Source of the DNA: SNAP01 sp049671745 | GTDB lineage: Bacteria > Bacteroidota > Bacteroidia > Bacteroidales > Marinifilaceae | Length of the DNA: 64,000 nt | Reading direction: 5' to 3' | Assembly: GCA_049671745.1 (NCBI GenBank) | Contig: JBATVL010000059.1 | Location: 62,001 to 126,000, forward strand | Shown: piece after piece, positions 41,599 to 49,797 of the stretch | How positions within the stretch are numbered: the first letter of the stretch is position 1 | Layout: each line of letters starts with the position of its first letter | Program-made: the position numbers and the translations under genes | Notes under the pieces: model-generated | What the model was told of the DNA's origin: nothing | Seen by the model: only the letters and a program-made list of their open reading frames with translations | The model's database searches: none

Positions 41599-42852
41599 AT
41601 GGCTATGAGAGTTAACAAAATAACAATAAAGAATTTTAAAAAGTTTAAAGAATTAGATTTAACTTTTAAAGATGGAGTTAATATACTTATAGGAAATAAT
41701 GCTTCAGGTAAGACTTCAATATTAGAGGCTCTTAAGATTTTATTGGGTGGGTATTTCTATGGGATTAATAGTCATTTGACAAGTTCTCCCTCTATACATA
41801 AAACTAGGGATGTACAAAATATTATAGATGAACAAGGTAAATTGAAATTTAATTATCCAACTTGTCTCTATGCAGAAGGAATTGTTCATGGTGAGAGAGT
41901 GAAGTGGAACAGGGACCTTAATAGAGCTAAAGGTTCAACAACAATAGCTGGCTTATCACATATAAAAACTATTGTATCAAAGCACTCTGATGATACACAA
42001 CCTATCATTGCCTATTATGGTATTGATCGTTTAAAGCAGCAAAAGAAAGAGCATGGCTCATATAAAAAACAAGAGAGATTCATTGCCTATAGGGATGCAT
42101 TAAATGCAAGTGCATCAATTGGAGATTTCGCTAAATGGTTTGAAAACGAAGATAGAATCTCTTACAAACAGGGAATGAATACAAATGCTCTACAAATTGT
42201 AAGTGAGGCTATTAAGAATAGTTTGCCAAATTGCAATATGGTTTTCTATGATCCTGCTTTATCAGATATTATAATTATAGATGAGAATAATAAAAGAACT
42301 GCTTTTTCTTTAATGAGTGATGGATACAAATTGATAACATCTTTAATAGGTGATTTAGCATATCGTTGTGCCGTATTGAATGATCATCTTGGAATAGAAT
42401 GTTTAAACAAAACGACTGGAGTCGTTCTTATTGACGAGGTAGAGATACATCTTCATCCATCATGGCAGCAGAGAGTTGTTAATGATTTAAAAAGATCTTT
42501 CCCAAAGATACAGTTTATAATTTCTACCCATTCTCCTATTGTATTGAGTGGGGTAGAAGCTAATGTTATTCGCCTTGGAGAGTCAGGGGTTTATGGCGAA
42601 GAATTATTAACATACGGTAGAAGACCTGAATATATTATGTATTCTGAGCAAGGAGTTATTTCTCGTAATGAGAAAATTCAAGGTGAAATTGATAAATTCT
42701 ATGTTTTAATTGAAAGTAAGGAAGGGCTTAAGGAAGCAAAAGTAATATTGGAGAGTCTATTTATAAAGCAGTTTGGAGAGAGAGATCCAGATACAGTGAG
42801 AGCTAAAGGAGACTATGAATTTGCATTAATGGAATTTAATGTGGAGGAATAA
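41599..42852 (+). CDS. ptuA: AAA ATPase, PtuA-like (Septu defence)
   Basis: The 417 residues form a compact SMC/RecF-like ATPase: N-terminal KITIKNFKKFKELDLTFKDG, Walker A GNNASGKT at 32-39, signature-like FSLMSDGYKLITSLIGDLAYR, and Walker B GVVLIDEVEIHLHPSWQQ followed by FIISTHSPIVLSGV. ATPases of this size directly followed by an HNH gene of the TIGR02646 type are the PtuA part of Septu antiphage systems, also found as retron effectors. ATP turnover would restrain the nuclease until infection. The start may be this ATG or the one 6 bp later. The next gene follows after 2 bp. Confidence 0.8.
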   Translation: MAMRVNKITIKNFKKFKELDLTFKDGVNILIGNNASGKTSILEALKILLGGYFYGINSHLTSSPSIHKTRDVQNIIDEQGKLKFNYPTCLYAEGIVHGERVKWNRDLNRAKGSTTIAGLSHIKTIVSKHSDDTQPIIAYYGIDRLKQQKKEHGSYKKQERFIAYRDALNASASIGDFAKWFENEDRISYKQGMNTNALQIVSEAIKNSLPNCNMVFYDPALSDIIIIDENNKRTAFSLMSDGYKLITSLIGDLAYRCAVLNDHLGIECLNKTTGVVLIDEVEIHLHPSWQQRVVNDLKRSFPKIQFIISTHSPIVLSGVEANVIRLGESGVYGEELLTYGRRPEYIMYSEQGVISRNEKIQGEIDKFYVLIESKEGLKEAKVILESLFIKQFGERDPDTVRAKGDYEFALMEFNVEE

Positions 42853-42854
42853 TA

Positions 42855-43529
42855 ATGAGACATATTAAAAAAGGTAAAGAGCCTAAGGTTCTAACTGACC
42901 ACAAGAAAGATGGTAATACTCTATATAAAGGTTTAAATATAACAGATATTCAACAACAACTTTTGCAAGAGCAACGTGGGCTTTGTGCTTATTGTATGTG
43001 TCGTATTGATGCAATAGCAGGAAGAACTCCTAATATGCAAGTTGAACATGTAAAGTGCAGAACGAATTATCCTGATGATGAATTAGAGTATGTTAATATG
43101 CTTGGAGTTTGTTTTGGGGGAGAGAAGAATAATATGATGCAGCCTCATTGTGATAAGAGTAAAGATAAAGGTGAAGTTCATTACGAATTGAGAAAGTTGG
43201 ATCCTTTGAATATAGCTGTGGAATCCATGCTTACTTTCTTACCGACAGGAACTGTTGTAGCTGTTAATAATGATAAAGATGTTATTATGGATATCAAAGC
43301 CCTAAATCTTAATGAAATGTATACTCGGATAAATAGAGAAAAGATTTCTCAGAGCATAAAAGAGGAATACAAGATAGTGTGTAAAAGTGAAAATAAAGCT
43401 AAGGTAATACAATTCCTAGAAAAGAATCTTATAAAATGGACATCTTGTAATAAAAATGGATTTTTACCTGAATACAATATAGTTGCTATTAAATTTCTTA
43501 AGAAGAAATTAGCTCATCTTAATAAATAA
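42855..43529 (+). CDS. ptuB: HNH nuclease, PtuB-like (TIGR02646 family)
   Basis: The 224 residues start MRHIKKGKEPKVLTDHKK, the usual opening of this family. The HNH region has Cys44 and Cys47 (LCAYCMCRI), Glu64-His65 (MQVEHVKCRT), Asn81, and His98-Cys99 with downstream Lys (QPHCDKSKDK). These supply the zinc and metal ligands for DNA cleavage. It follows the ATPase gene after 2 bp, so the pair is one operon. No reverse transcriptase or msr-msd region accompanies it, so this would be the stand-alone Septu type rather than a retron. Confidence 0.8.
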   Translation: MRHIKKGKEPKVLTDHKKDGNTLYKGLNITDIQQQLLQEQRGLCAYCMCRIDAIAGRTPNMQVEHVKCRTNYPDDELEYVNMLGVCFGGEKNNMMQPHCDKSKDKGEVHYELRKLDPLNIAVESMLTFLPTGTVVAVNNDKDVIMDIKALNLNEMYTRINREKISQSIKEEYKIVCKSENKAKVIQFLEKNLIKWTSCNKNGFLPEYNIVAIKFLKKKLAHLNK

Positions 43530-43766
43530 TGGTATTGTGTCACTAAAGGACTTCGCAATCAAATGTTATTTTTATATACGTCTAAAAGAAGCGATATAAG
43601 TATATCATTATACTTGAATAAAAATAATATAGAATAAAGTTAATCTAAAAAGTTTGAGATATTTAAGATAAATCTGTTTGAACTTTTGATAAGTAAAAAG
43701 TTGTCATTATCTTCATAATTATTTTTTAATTAAAAATTATGTAAGATGGTAAACCATTATGAGAAC

Positions 43767-44903
43767 ATGAATCATAAGAAAATACTTATAAGTTTATTAA
43801 TCACAATATTCACATTATTAGGAAATTGTGCGAGTAGTCAAATACAACTAAAAGGGAAAATAATTGATTCTGAGTCTAAAGAACCCCTTAATTATGTAAA
43901 CATCTTTGTTTCAGAAAAAAACTCAAAAGGAACAATTAGTAATCTAAATGGTGAGTTCTTCATTGATAGTTTAGAAATTAATGATATTATTAACTTCTCC
44001 TTTGTTGGATACAAAACTACTAACATTGAGATATTAAATTCCGATATGGAAAATATCACGATTGAATTGAAACCAGAAACATATAATTTAAATGAAATTA
44101 TAGTTGAACACTATACTGCTAGAAGTCTAATCAAAGAGGCATATAATCGAATTAAAGATAATTATCCGAGCAGATATAATATTTTTGAAGGACTATACAG
44201 GAAACAAATTTATAAGAACAAAGAATCTGTTTTCCTAGGAGATTGCACAATGAAAATAAAGACTCCTCTTTATAAACAATCTAAGAATAGATTACCTAAG
44301 TGTAAAGTTACTGACAAGAGGTTCTCAGAAAAGCGATTAAAAACAGATAACAATTATACGTTAGATGCAAATGGCACGATTTTTCTATATCCAGACTACA
44401 TATATCCAGTATCAAAGTTAAATGATAATATTCAAACAAAATTATCTAAACAATATATAACAGAAGCGGGAGAAACTATTTATAAAGTTGTTTTCGAAAA
44501 CAGAGATGTTAATGAAGTAATAATTGACAAGGGGTATTTCTTTGTTAATGTAGAAGATAAAGCCATTCTTTCTGTACACAGAAAGCAAAAAATAAATGAT
44601 ATACAATCTAAGGCGATAACTCTTACAAACTCGTATTTTATATTTGATGTTTTCTATAAGAAAGTGGAAGGTAGTTATCAATTAAACTATGGTAGATCTA
44701 GTTGGAGTTTTGATAAATTACATGAAGATGATAGTGAAATAGATAAATACGATGTCGTAATTGACTTCCTTGTTAGAGACCGAAATATTGAAAAAGGAAA
44801 GGGACGATTCAAGAGTTTGACAAAGGATCCTTTTTTAAAATTAAAAGATGCTGTTACTGTTCCTTTCTCTGAACTTAATGAAATATTGCCTGATTATGAA
44901 TAA
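43767..44903 (+). CDS. Exported protein with CarboxypepD_reg-like domain, DUF5686-like context
   Basis: I use the ATG at 43767 (MNHKKILISLLITIFTLLGNCASSQ), which opens the signal directly; an upstream ATG at 43746 adds 7 residues. A lipobox-like LGNC (Cys21) is possible. The next 85 residues are a CarboxypepD_reg-like beta-sandwich (QLKGKIIDSESKEPLNYVNIFV to the VGYKT turn), as in the N-terminus of TonB-dependent receptors. The remaining 270 residues (from ARSLIKEAYNRIKDNYP, then FEGLYRKQIY) are found with such domains in Bacteroidetes proteins of unknown function. The 237 bp before it hold no gene I can see. Confidence 0.7.
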   Translation: MNHKKILISLLITIFTLLGNCASSQIQLKGKIIDSESKEPLNYVNIFVSEKNSKGTISNLNGEFFIDSLEINDIINFSFVGYKTTNIEILNSDMENITIELKPETYNLNEIIVEHYTARSLIKEAYNRIKDNYPSRYNIFEGLYRKQIYKNKESVFLGDCTMKIKTPLYKQSKNRLPKCKVTDKRFSEKRLKTDNNYTLDANGTIFLYPDYIYPVSKLNDNIQTKLSKQYITEAGETIYKVVFENRDVNEVIIDKGYFFVNVEDKAILSVHRKQKINDIQSKAITLTNSYFIFDVFYKKVEGSYQLNYGRSSWSFDKLHEDDSEIDKYDVVIDFLVRDRNIEKGKGRFKSLTKDPFLKLKDAVTVPFSELNEILPDYE

Positions 44904-44930
44904 AACAGTAATTGAGAAAGAGCCTAAGAT

Positions 44931-45238
44931 TTAATACATTTGAGGTGTGAGCACCTTAGTAATGTTTTTAAGGAAAAGGAATTGAATGAGAATTCAGTTG
45001 TTCGGAATTTCCGAACAACTGCTGCCGATGGGAAAAATATGCAACAAATTTCTATAATCTAGATGCAATAATTTTATTAGGATACAGAGTTAATTCGTCT
45101 AAAGCAACTCAATTTAGGATATGGGCAACTCAAACTTTAAAGGAGTATGTAATAAAAGGATTTGTTCTTGATGATGACAGATTAAAGGAAGCTAAGACTT
45201 TATTTGAAAAACAAGAGTTCTTTTCGAATGTTACATAA
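44931..45238 (+). pseudogene. RhuM-family protein remnant
   Basis: One frame gives HLSNVFKEKELNENSVVRNF and RTTAADGKNMQQ; a second, shifted near 45036-45052, gives YNLDAIILLGYRVNSSKATQ followed by FRIWATQTLKEYVIKGF and VLDDDRLKEAKTLFEKQEFF. Together these match the central part of RhuM/virulence-associated proteins, whose YNLDAIISVGYRVNS and FRxWAT blocks are very conserved. The N-terminus and the C-terminal third are missing and the frame is broken, so it is a relic. RhuM genes often travel with mobile or defence islands. Confidence 0.8.
44995..45021. repeat. 27-bp perfect palindrome inside the RhuM remnant
   Basis: CAGTTGTTCGGAA (44995-45007), a central T and TTCCGAACAACTG (45009-45021) are perfect complements over 13 bp. 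It lies in the part of the relic that once coded for NSVVRNFRTTA. Confidence 0.9.
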
Positions 45239-45309
45239 AAATGGGGACATTGCAATAGAGCTATATAATAAAAGAGGAATAGATTGTAAATTACCGGAAT
45301 TAGATATGT
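45239..45309 (-). pseudogene. Relic of a CPBP protease gene
   Basis: These 71 bp align with 48584-48654 (also 71 bp, with compensating one- to two-base gaps), which is the C-terminal part of the intact CPBP gene on the minus strand. The core GAGCTATATAATAAA is identical, as is GAGGAATAGATTGTAAATT next to it. In reverse it still spells NLQSIPL, part of the CPBP sequence. Flanks on both sides are unrelated. A plus-strand frame of 62 codons (45204-45392) that crosses it is not credible as a gene. Confidence 0.65.
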
Positions 45310-45481
45310 TATTAATATCTAAGATTTATTTTGAACGTATTTATAAGAATCATAATGTTGATATTTTGTTAAAGTCTTTATTTTCTTTGTGATATAATTG
45401 TTAAATTTGCAGAATACTAAAAAAATATTCGTATATATTTAAAAGTATTTAGTTAATCTTATCATATAATTTAATATTTAA

Positions 45482-46627
45482 ATGGGAAAGCAAGATATAA
45501 TAGAAGAAAGATTAGAAGGAGAGTCAGGTTTAGATAATTCATCTCTAATCTCTAATAGTGTTTATCCTAATGCAGAAGTAAGGGTTGAGAAAGCTCAATT
45601 TAGTGTTTTGCATTTAAAGAGATTATGTGAAGAAAGAAAAGAATTAATAATAGATCCTGATTTTCAAAGAAATGAGGTTTGGGATTCTAAGCAAAAATGT
45701 GAATTGATAGAATCTATATTAATGGGTATTCCTCTGCCTGTAGTTTATCTTTTTGAGACTAAGGAGGGAAAAAAACAAGTTGTTGATGGAAGACAACGAA
45801 TAACGACTATCCTTGAATTTCTAAATGGAAAGCTAAGTCTTAAAAATTTAAAAATATTGCCTGATGTGAAGGGAGATATTTCTTCTCTAGATCTTAAATT
45901 ACAAGGAATATTTGAGGACTTTCAAATCTCTGCTTATATTATTCAACCTCCTACACCAGAAAGAGTTAAATACGATATTTTTGATAGAGTAAACAGGGGA
46001 GGTACACGTTTAAATAATCAAGAAATGAGAAATGCTCTTTATAAAGGTAGAGCAACAGAATTGATTAATGAATTAGCAGAGGAGCCGTCATTCTTAAAAG
46101 CTACAGGAAAAGGAGTAAGTACAAAGAGAATGAAAGATAGGTATCTTATATTAAGATCAATTTCATTTCACCTTCTTAGAACAAATGGTTTTTATAAAAA
46201 TACTAGCGAGTATAATAAGATAGAATATAAAAGTGATATAGATGATTTCTTAGCAAAGAGTATGATTTATATTAACGACATAATGGATGTTTCTGAAATA
46301 GTAAAATGTAAGGAAACCTTTATTAAATCTATGAAGAATATATATAAGTTTCTTGGGGAAGATGCATTTCGTTTTGAGATTACGGAGAATAGAAGACCAA
46401 TAAATATGGCATTATTTGAATCTCTAATGTATCTCTTTTCTTTTAATATAGTAGCTTATGATTATGTTAAGGATGAAGTAGATGCTTTGAAAAGAACGTT
46501 TGATAATACTGGTAATTTTAGAAGAAATGTAGATAGTACTACAAGTGTGGATTATAGGTTTGATATGATTGATACATTTAAAAAGAGTATAGAAGATAAT
46601 ATAGAAGATAATGTACAGAGGAATTAA
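45482..46627 (+). CDS. DUF262 (GmrSD N-domain-like, ParB-fold) protein, first gene of a three-gene cassette
   Basis: The 381 residues contain the DUF262 signature DPDFQRNEVW at 58-67, followed by LIESILMGIPLPVVYLFE and VVDGRQRITTILEFLNG (Asp102-Gly-Arg-Gln-Arg). The DGQQR/DGRQR motif of the ParB/Srx fold binds nucleotides and is used by GmrSD-type type IV restriction enzymes. The HNH half of GmrSD is not visible: the C-terminal 170 residues are helical. It overlaps the next gene by 17 bp, which implies translational coupling. This is the sensor or nucleotide-dependent part of the cassette by inference. Confidence 0.8.
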   Translation: MGKQDIIEERLEGESGLDNSSLISNSVYPNAEVRVEKAQFSVLHLKRLCEERKELIIDPDFQRNEVWDSKQKCELIESILMGIPLPVVYLFETKEGKKQVVDGRQRITTILEFLNGKLSLKNLKILPDVKGDISSLDLKLQGIFEDFQISAYIIQPPTPERVKYDIFDRVNRGGTRLNNQEMRNALYKGRATELINELAEEPSFLKATGKGVSTKRMKDRYLILRSISFHLLRTNGFYKNTSEYNKIEYKSDIDDFLAKSMIYINDIMDVSEIVKCKETFIKSMKNIYKFLGEDAFRFEITENRRPINMALFESLMYLFSFNIVAYDYVKDEVDALKRTFDNTGNFRRNVDSTTSVDYRFDMIDTFKKSIEDNIEDNVQRN

Positions 46628-47618
46628 GATTAAGGGCTTCAAAAGTATAAATGATGAAAATATAGAATTAAGACCATTGACTATTCTGACAGGTCTGAAT
46701 TCTACAGGTAAATCTACTGTTTTACAATCTATTTTATTAGTTAGTAAGTTTTGTTCTAATATGGGTTCTGTTTTATTGAGAGATATAGAATCTTCTTTTA
46801 TCGAGATTAGAAATAGATACATAAAGGCCGATACTGTTTCAATTGAATTATTAACAGATAGTGAGAATATTAAATGCTATATATCTTCAGAGTCTGATTT
46901 AGTTACAGGTGTTAATCCTGATGATGTTGAATTAGAAAAACGCCTGTATTATTTATCAGCAAATAGAATAGGAGCTGAAATATTTGTAAAAATGGATGAT
47001 ACCTCTAAAGTTGGTATTAACGGAGAGTTCCTTTTTGCTACCTTTGAGTCTGAAAAGTCAAATCAGATTTCATTAGAAGCTATAGAGAGTATTCAATCAT
47101 ATACATTATCATCTCAATTAAATTATTGGCTTTCGCATATATTAGATATTAAACTTGAATTAAAGACACAAACAAGAAGTGGAAATAATGTTGAAGTTAA
47201 TTTCAAAAGTGAAATGTTTGATAATATTAGCCCCTTTCAACTTGGTACAGGAGTGAGTTACTTAACTAAGATTCTAATTATGTGCCTTCGTTCAAAACCT
47301 GGTGATACTTTAATGATAGAGAATCCAGAAATTCATCTTCATCCTGCTGCTCAATCTAGATTAGGAGAATTTTTTGCTTTTATAATGAAATCGGGAGTGC
47401 AATTAATAATAGAGACTCATTGTGAACATTTAATAAACAGACTTCAATATGAAGTTTTTAAAGGAAAGATTTCTAAAGATGATATTATTATAATGTATCG
47501 TGAGGCTATACAGTCTGATTTTAAGAAGATTGAGATTAATAAGAATGGTGATTTTGCTACTGATTTTCCTGAAGGTTTCTTTGATGCAACATTGGATAAT
47601 TTAATGGAGATGATGTAG
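46611..47618 (+). CDS. AAA ATPase, DUF3696/OLD-like, second gene of the cassette
   Basis: The 335 residues open with GIKIKGFKSINDENIELRPL and Walker A GLNSTGKST at 28-36, continue with FQLGTGVSYLTKILIMCL in the signature position, Walker B DTLMIENPEIHLHPAAQSRL and IIETHCEHLINRL. This layout fits short SMC-like ATPases with a DUF3696-type C-terminus. It has no TOPRIM nuclease domain, unlike OLD. It overlaps the DUF262 gene by 17 bp and is 1 bp from the next gene. Its likely role is to gate the other two proteins with ATP. Confidence 0.8.
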   Translation: MYRGIKIKGFKSINDENIELRPLTILTGLNSTGKSTVLQSILLVSKFCSNMGSVLLRDIESSFIEIRNRYIKADTVSIELLTDSENIKCYISSESDLVTGVNPDDVELEKRLYYLSANRIGAEIFVKMDDTSKVGINGEFLFATFESEKSNQISLEAIESIQSYTLSSQLNYWLSHILDIKLELKTQTRSGNNVEVNFKSEMFDNISPFQLGTGVSYLTKILIMCLRSKPGDTLMIENPEIHLHPAAQSRLGEFFAFIMKSGVQLIIETHCEHLINRLQYEVFKGKISKDDIIIMYREAIQSDFKKIEINKNGDFATDFPEGFFDATLDNLMEMM

Positions 47619-47619
47619 T

Positions 47620-48408
47620 ATGGAAAATAAAGGTATTGTTTTATCTGATGATTTACTTAAAGAGTATTTAAATTTTAGGTCTGGTAAGGAGTTCGATGTT
47701 CAATTGATTAAGAAAATTATTAATTATCTTAAAGGAGGCGTTTTCTTTAATCTTAAGCAATTAAAAGAGATTGGTGTAAAGACTAGAGAGGATTTTAATG
47801 TTTTGGGTTTATCAGGTTTACCAGGTTTAGTTAATCAGATATTTTATTCTAAAAATAAGAGCAAGTCAATAGAGGAACTTTCTAAAGAATCATCTTTTAA
47901 GATAATCTTATCTAATTCAAAGAATGATTATCCATATGTAAATATTAATAATGATAATATAGAGAATAATTTATGTGGATTTTTCTATCCCAAACAATCT
48001 AGAAATAAAGCTATAGAACATATTAGAGATCTATGTTTGAAAGCAAAGAAAATTATTTTATTTGATAAATATTTTTATACAAACTTTGATAATATTAATA
48101 CATTGATAGAGTTGTTGCCCAATACTGATATTAATTTGATTTGTTATAAAGGTTATGATCATCACGAAAGTAGAACTGTGAATTATTTGAGTGATATTCA
48201 AATTGAAGAATTAAATGATAAAAGAAGTAATATTAAGTTGAATTTTTTAGATGATCCTAAGACTATTCACGATAGATATTTGTTAATAGATGATACTTTA
48301 GAAATAATACTGACAAGTGGTTTTGAGTATTTAGGTGAACAGACTAAAGACTTTGCATATATAATCAGGAAATTAGATCATGTAAGTAACAATAGATTTA
48401 ATAATTAA
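47620..48408 (+). CDS. Protein with a C-terminal PLD-like motif, third gene of the cassette
   Basis: The 262 residues have a helical N-terminal half of no recognised family. The C-terminal half runs IEHIRDLCLKAKKIILFDKYFYTN, then ICYKGYDHHESRT, then IHDRYLLIDDTLEIILTSGF. H217-x-R219-x4-D224 is close to the HxKx4D motif of phospholipase D-like nucleases, with Arg for Lys, and the preceding Rossmann-like strand order agrees with one PLD half-site; active PLD nucleases dimerise. It is probably the effector of the cassette by inference. The gene starts 1 bp after the ATPase stop. Confidence 0.65.
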   Translation: MENKGIVLSDDLLKEYLNFRSGKEFDVQLIKKIINYLKGGVFFNLKQLKEIGVKTREDFNVLGLSGLPGLVNQIFYSKNKSKSIEELSKESSFKIILSNSKNDYPYVNINNDNIENNLCGFFYPKQSRNKAIEHIRDLCLKAKKIILFDKYFYTNFDNINTLIELLPNTDINLICYKGYDHHESRTVNYLSDIQIEELNDKRSNIKLNFLDDPKTIHDRYLLIDDTLEIILTSGFEYLGEQTKDFAYIIRKLDHVSNNRFNN

Positions 48409-48463
48409 TATTTCTCCATTTGGTTGAATTAATATATTTATAGAATCTGCTCTAATCTAGGAA

Positions 48464-49114
48464 TTATAGATGCAAATAAATAAAAGTTAAACCGGCAATA
48501 ATTCCACAATTTATAGAATGAAATATTACGCAATATTTAAATCCATATTTTAGACGTATACTTCCAGTAATAAGTCCAAGAACAAATGGTGGCATAGCAA
48601 GAAGAGCTATATAATAAAGAGGAATAGATTGTAAATTCACGAAATGAGATATGTGCAGACTTGCAAAAAGAGTTGCTGAAATTATCAATATGTACTTGTC
48701 ATATTTCATTCCCCTCATACTTAAAAATCTATTGAAGAAGATTATACCCATAGTTATAAATAAGATGCTTAGATAAAATACTCTATCTTCTGTTCCTACA
48801 CGCATTGATCCATATAGAATCTCAGCAATACAGGCTGCGAAACTTATTATAAAATTCACTTTACTATCTTCTAACCATAGTCTATAGATTAGTCCTTCTA
48901 GAAGAGGGATTATTAATAACATTCTTAGTAAAGGGAATAAAATAGACTCTGAAAAGATATCTGAATTATAGCTACTGGGGATTTCTAAAACATTATTTAC
49001 TATAAATATTTCTGCTAGGGCTATAATAATGTTTATTAGCATTAGTATAGCAATATTGCTCATCTTAAATGGAGATTTTTGAGGCTGGTTAGGTGATATT
49101 ATAGTTTTAAACAT
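48464..49114 (-). CDS. CPBP-family intramembrane protease, divergent
   Basis: The 216-residue protein has about six to seven membrane helices. Motif 1 reads E73-G-L-I-Y-R78 where the family normally has EExxxR, so the second glutamate is Gly. Motif 2 is FASLHISHF and motif 3 HSINCG, both with their histidines. CPBP/Abi proteins are membrane glutamic endopeptidases of the Rce1 type, used in bacteriocin immunity or signalling. The altered motif may reduce activity. It runs with the DUF3592 gene 16 bp upstream. Confidence 0.75.
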   Translation of the reverse strand: MFKTIISPNQPQKSPFKMSNIAILMLINIIIALAEIFIVNNVLEIPSSYNSDIFSESILFPLLRMLLIIPLLEGLIYRLWLEDSKVNFIISFAACIAEILYGSMRVGTEDRVFYLSILFITMGIIFFNRFLSMRGMKYDKYILIISATLFASLHISHFVNLQSIPLYYIALLAMPPFVLGLITGSIRLKYGFKYCVIFHSINCGIIAGLTFIYLHL

Positions 49115-49130
49115 GTTGTAGTTTTAATTC

Positions 49131-49634
49131 TTACAATGATAATTTTAATATCGGACTGTTTATTAAGAAAAGTCCAAAGATTATAACTAAACCCATAACT
49201 GCTATAATCAATTTTAGGATTGAATTTACTCCTGGTTCTAAAACAGTTTCTTCTATATTCAAAGGATTGTAGTAGACTATAACTTTCTTTTCTGGAGGAT
49301 ATTTTATTACAGTTTGAGAAGGTCTTTTTATTGAACAGACATAAATATTGTCACCAAAAAATATTTTGTCTCCTACGTATTCTTTTCTTTCAATAATATA
49401 TTTGTATGATACTACAGCTTTAAAGGTTTTTGAACTATTTTGATTACTATCTGATAATTGAGTCTGTAATGTAGAAAATATAATTTCTCCATCTGTAGTT
49501 TGCCAATTAAGGCTTTTATTTGCTTTTATATATACGCATATTTGATCTATAAAAACACAAAAGAAGAGGACGCATAAAGAGCCAATTATTATTATTTCTA
49601 TATTGTCTATTATGAAATCTATTATATCTTGCAT
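49131..49634 (-). CDS. DUF3592 membrane protein
   Basis: The 167 residues have an N-terminal membrane helix (IEIIIIGSLCVLFFCVFI), a soluble beta domain with TTDGEIIFSTLQTQ, VVSYKYIIERKEYVGDKIFFG and KKVIVYYNPLNIEETVLEPG, and a C-terminal helix. The YNP.n....L.PG block is the DUF3592 signature. Function is unknown. It is likely cotranscribed with the downstream divergent CPBP gene. Confidence 0.8.
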   Translation of the reverse strand: MQDIIDFIIDNIEIIIIGSLCVLFFCVFIDQICVYIKANKSLNWQTTDGEIIFSTLQTQLSDSNQNSSKTFKAVVSYKYIIERKEYVGDKIFFGDNIYVCSIKRPSQTVIKYPPEKKVIVYYNPLNIEETVLEPGVNSILKLIIAVMGLVIIFGLFLINSPILKLSL

Positions 49635-49797
49635 TGTTTGTAAGGCTTTGATGTAAATATAGTTAAATTTTGTTGCTTAAGAGTATTTAGGAAATATCCC
49701 AAATAGTATGAATTTTAAACGGCTAATCTTAATCAAATAATCTTTCATTATGTATATGAATATAGTGTACTTTGATATGAGATGGAAAATTAAAATC

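Noticed and set aside
45204..45392. A 62-codon plus-strand frame between the RhuM relic and the DUF262 gene
   Set aside because: It runs across the boundary of the RhuM relic and the antisense CPBP relic (45239-45309), so its apparent coding content comes from other decayed genes.
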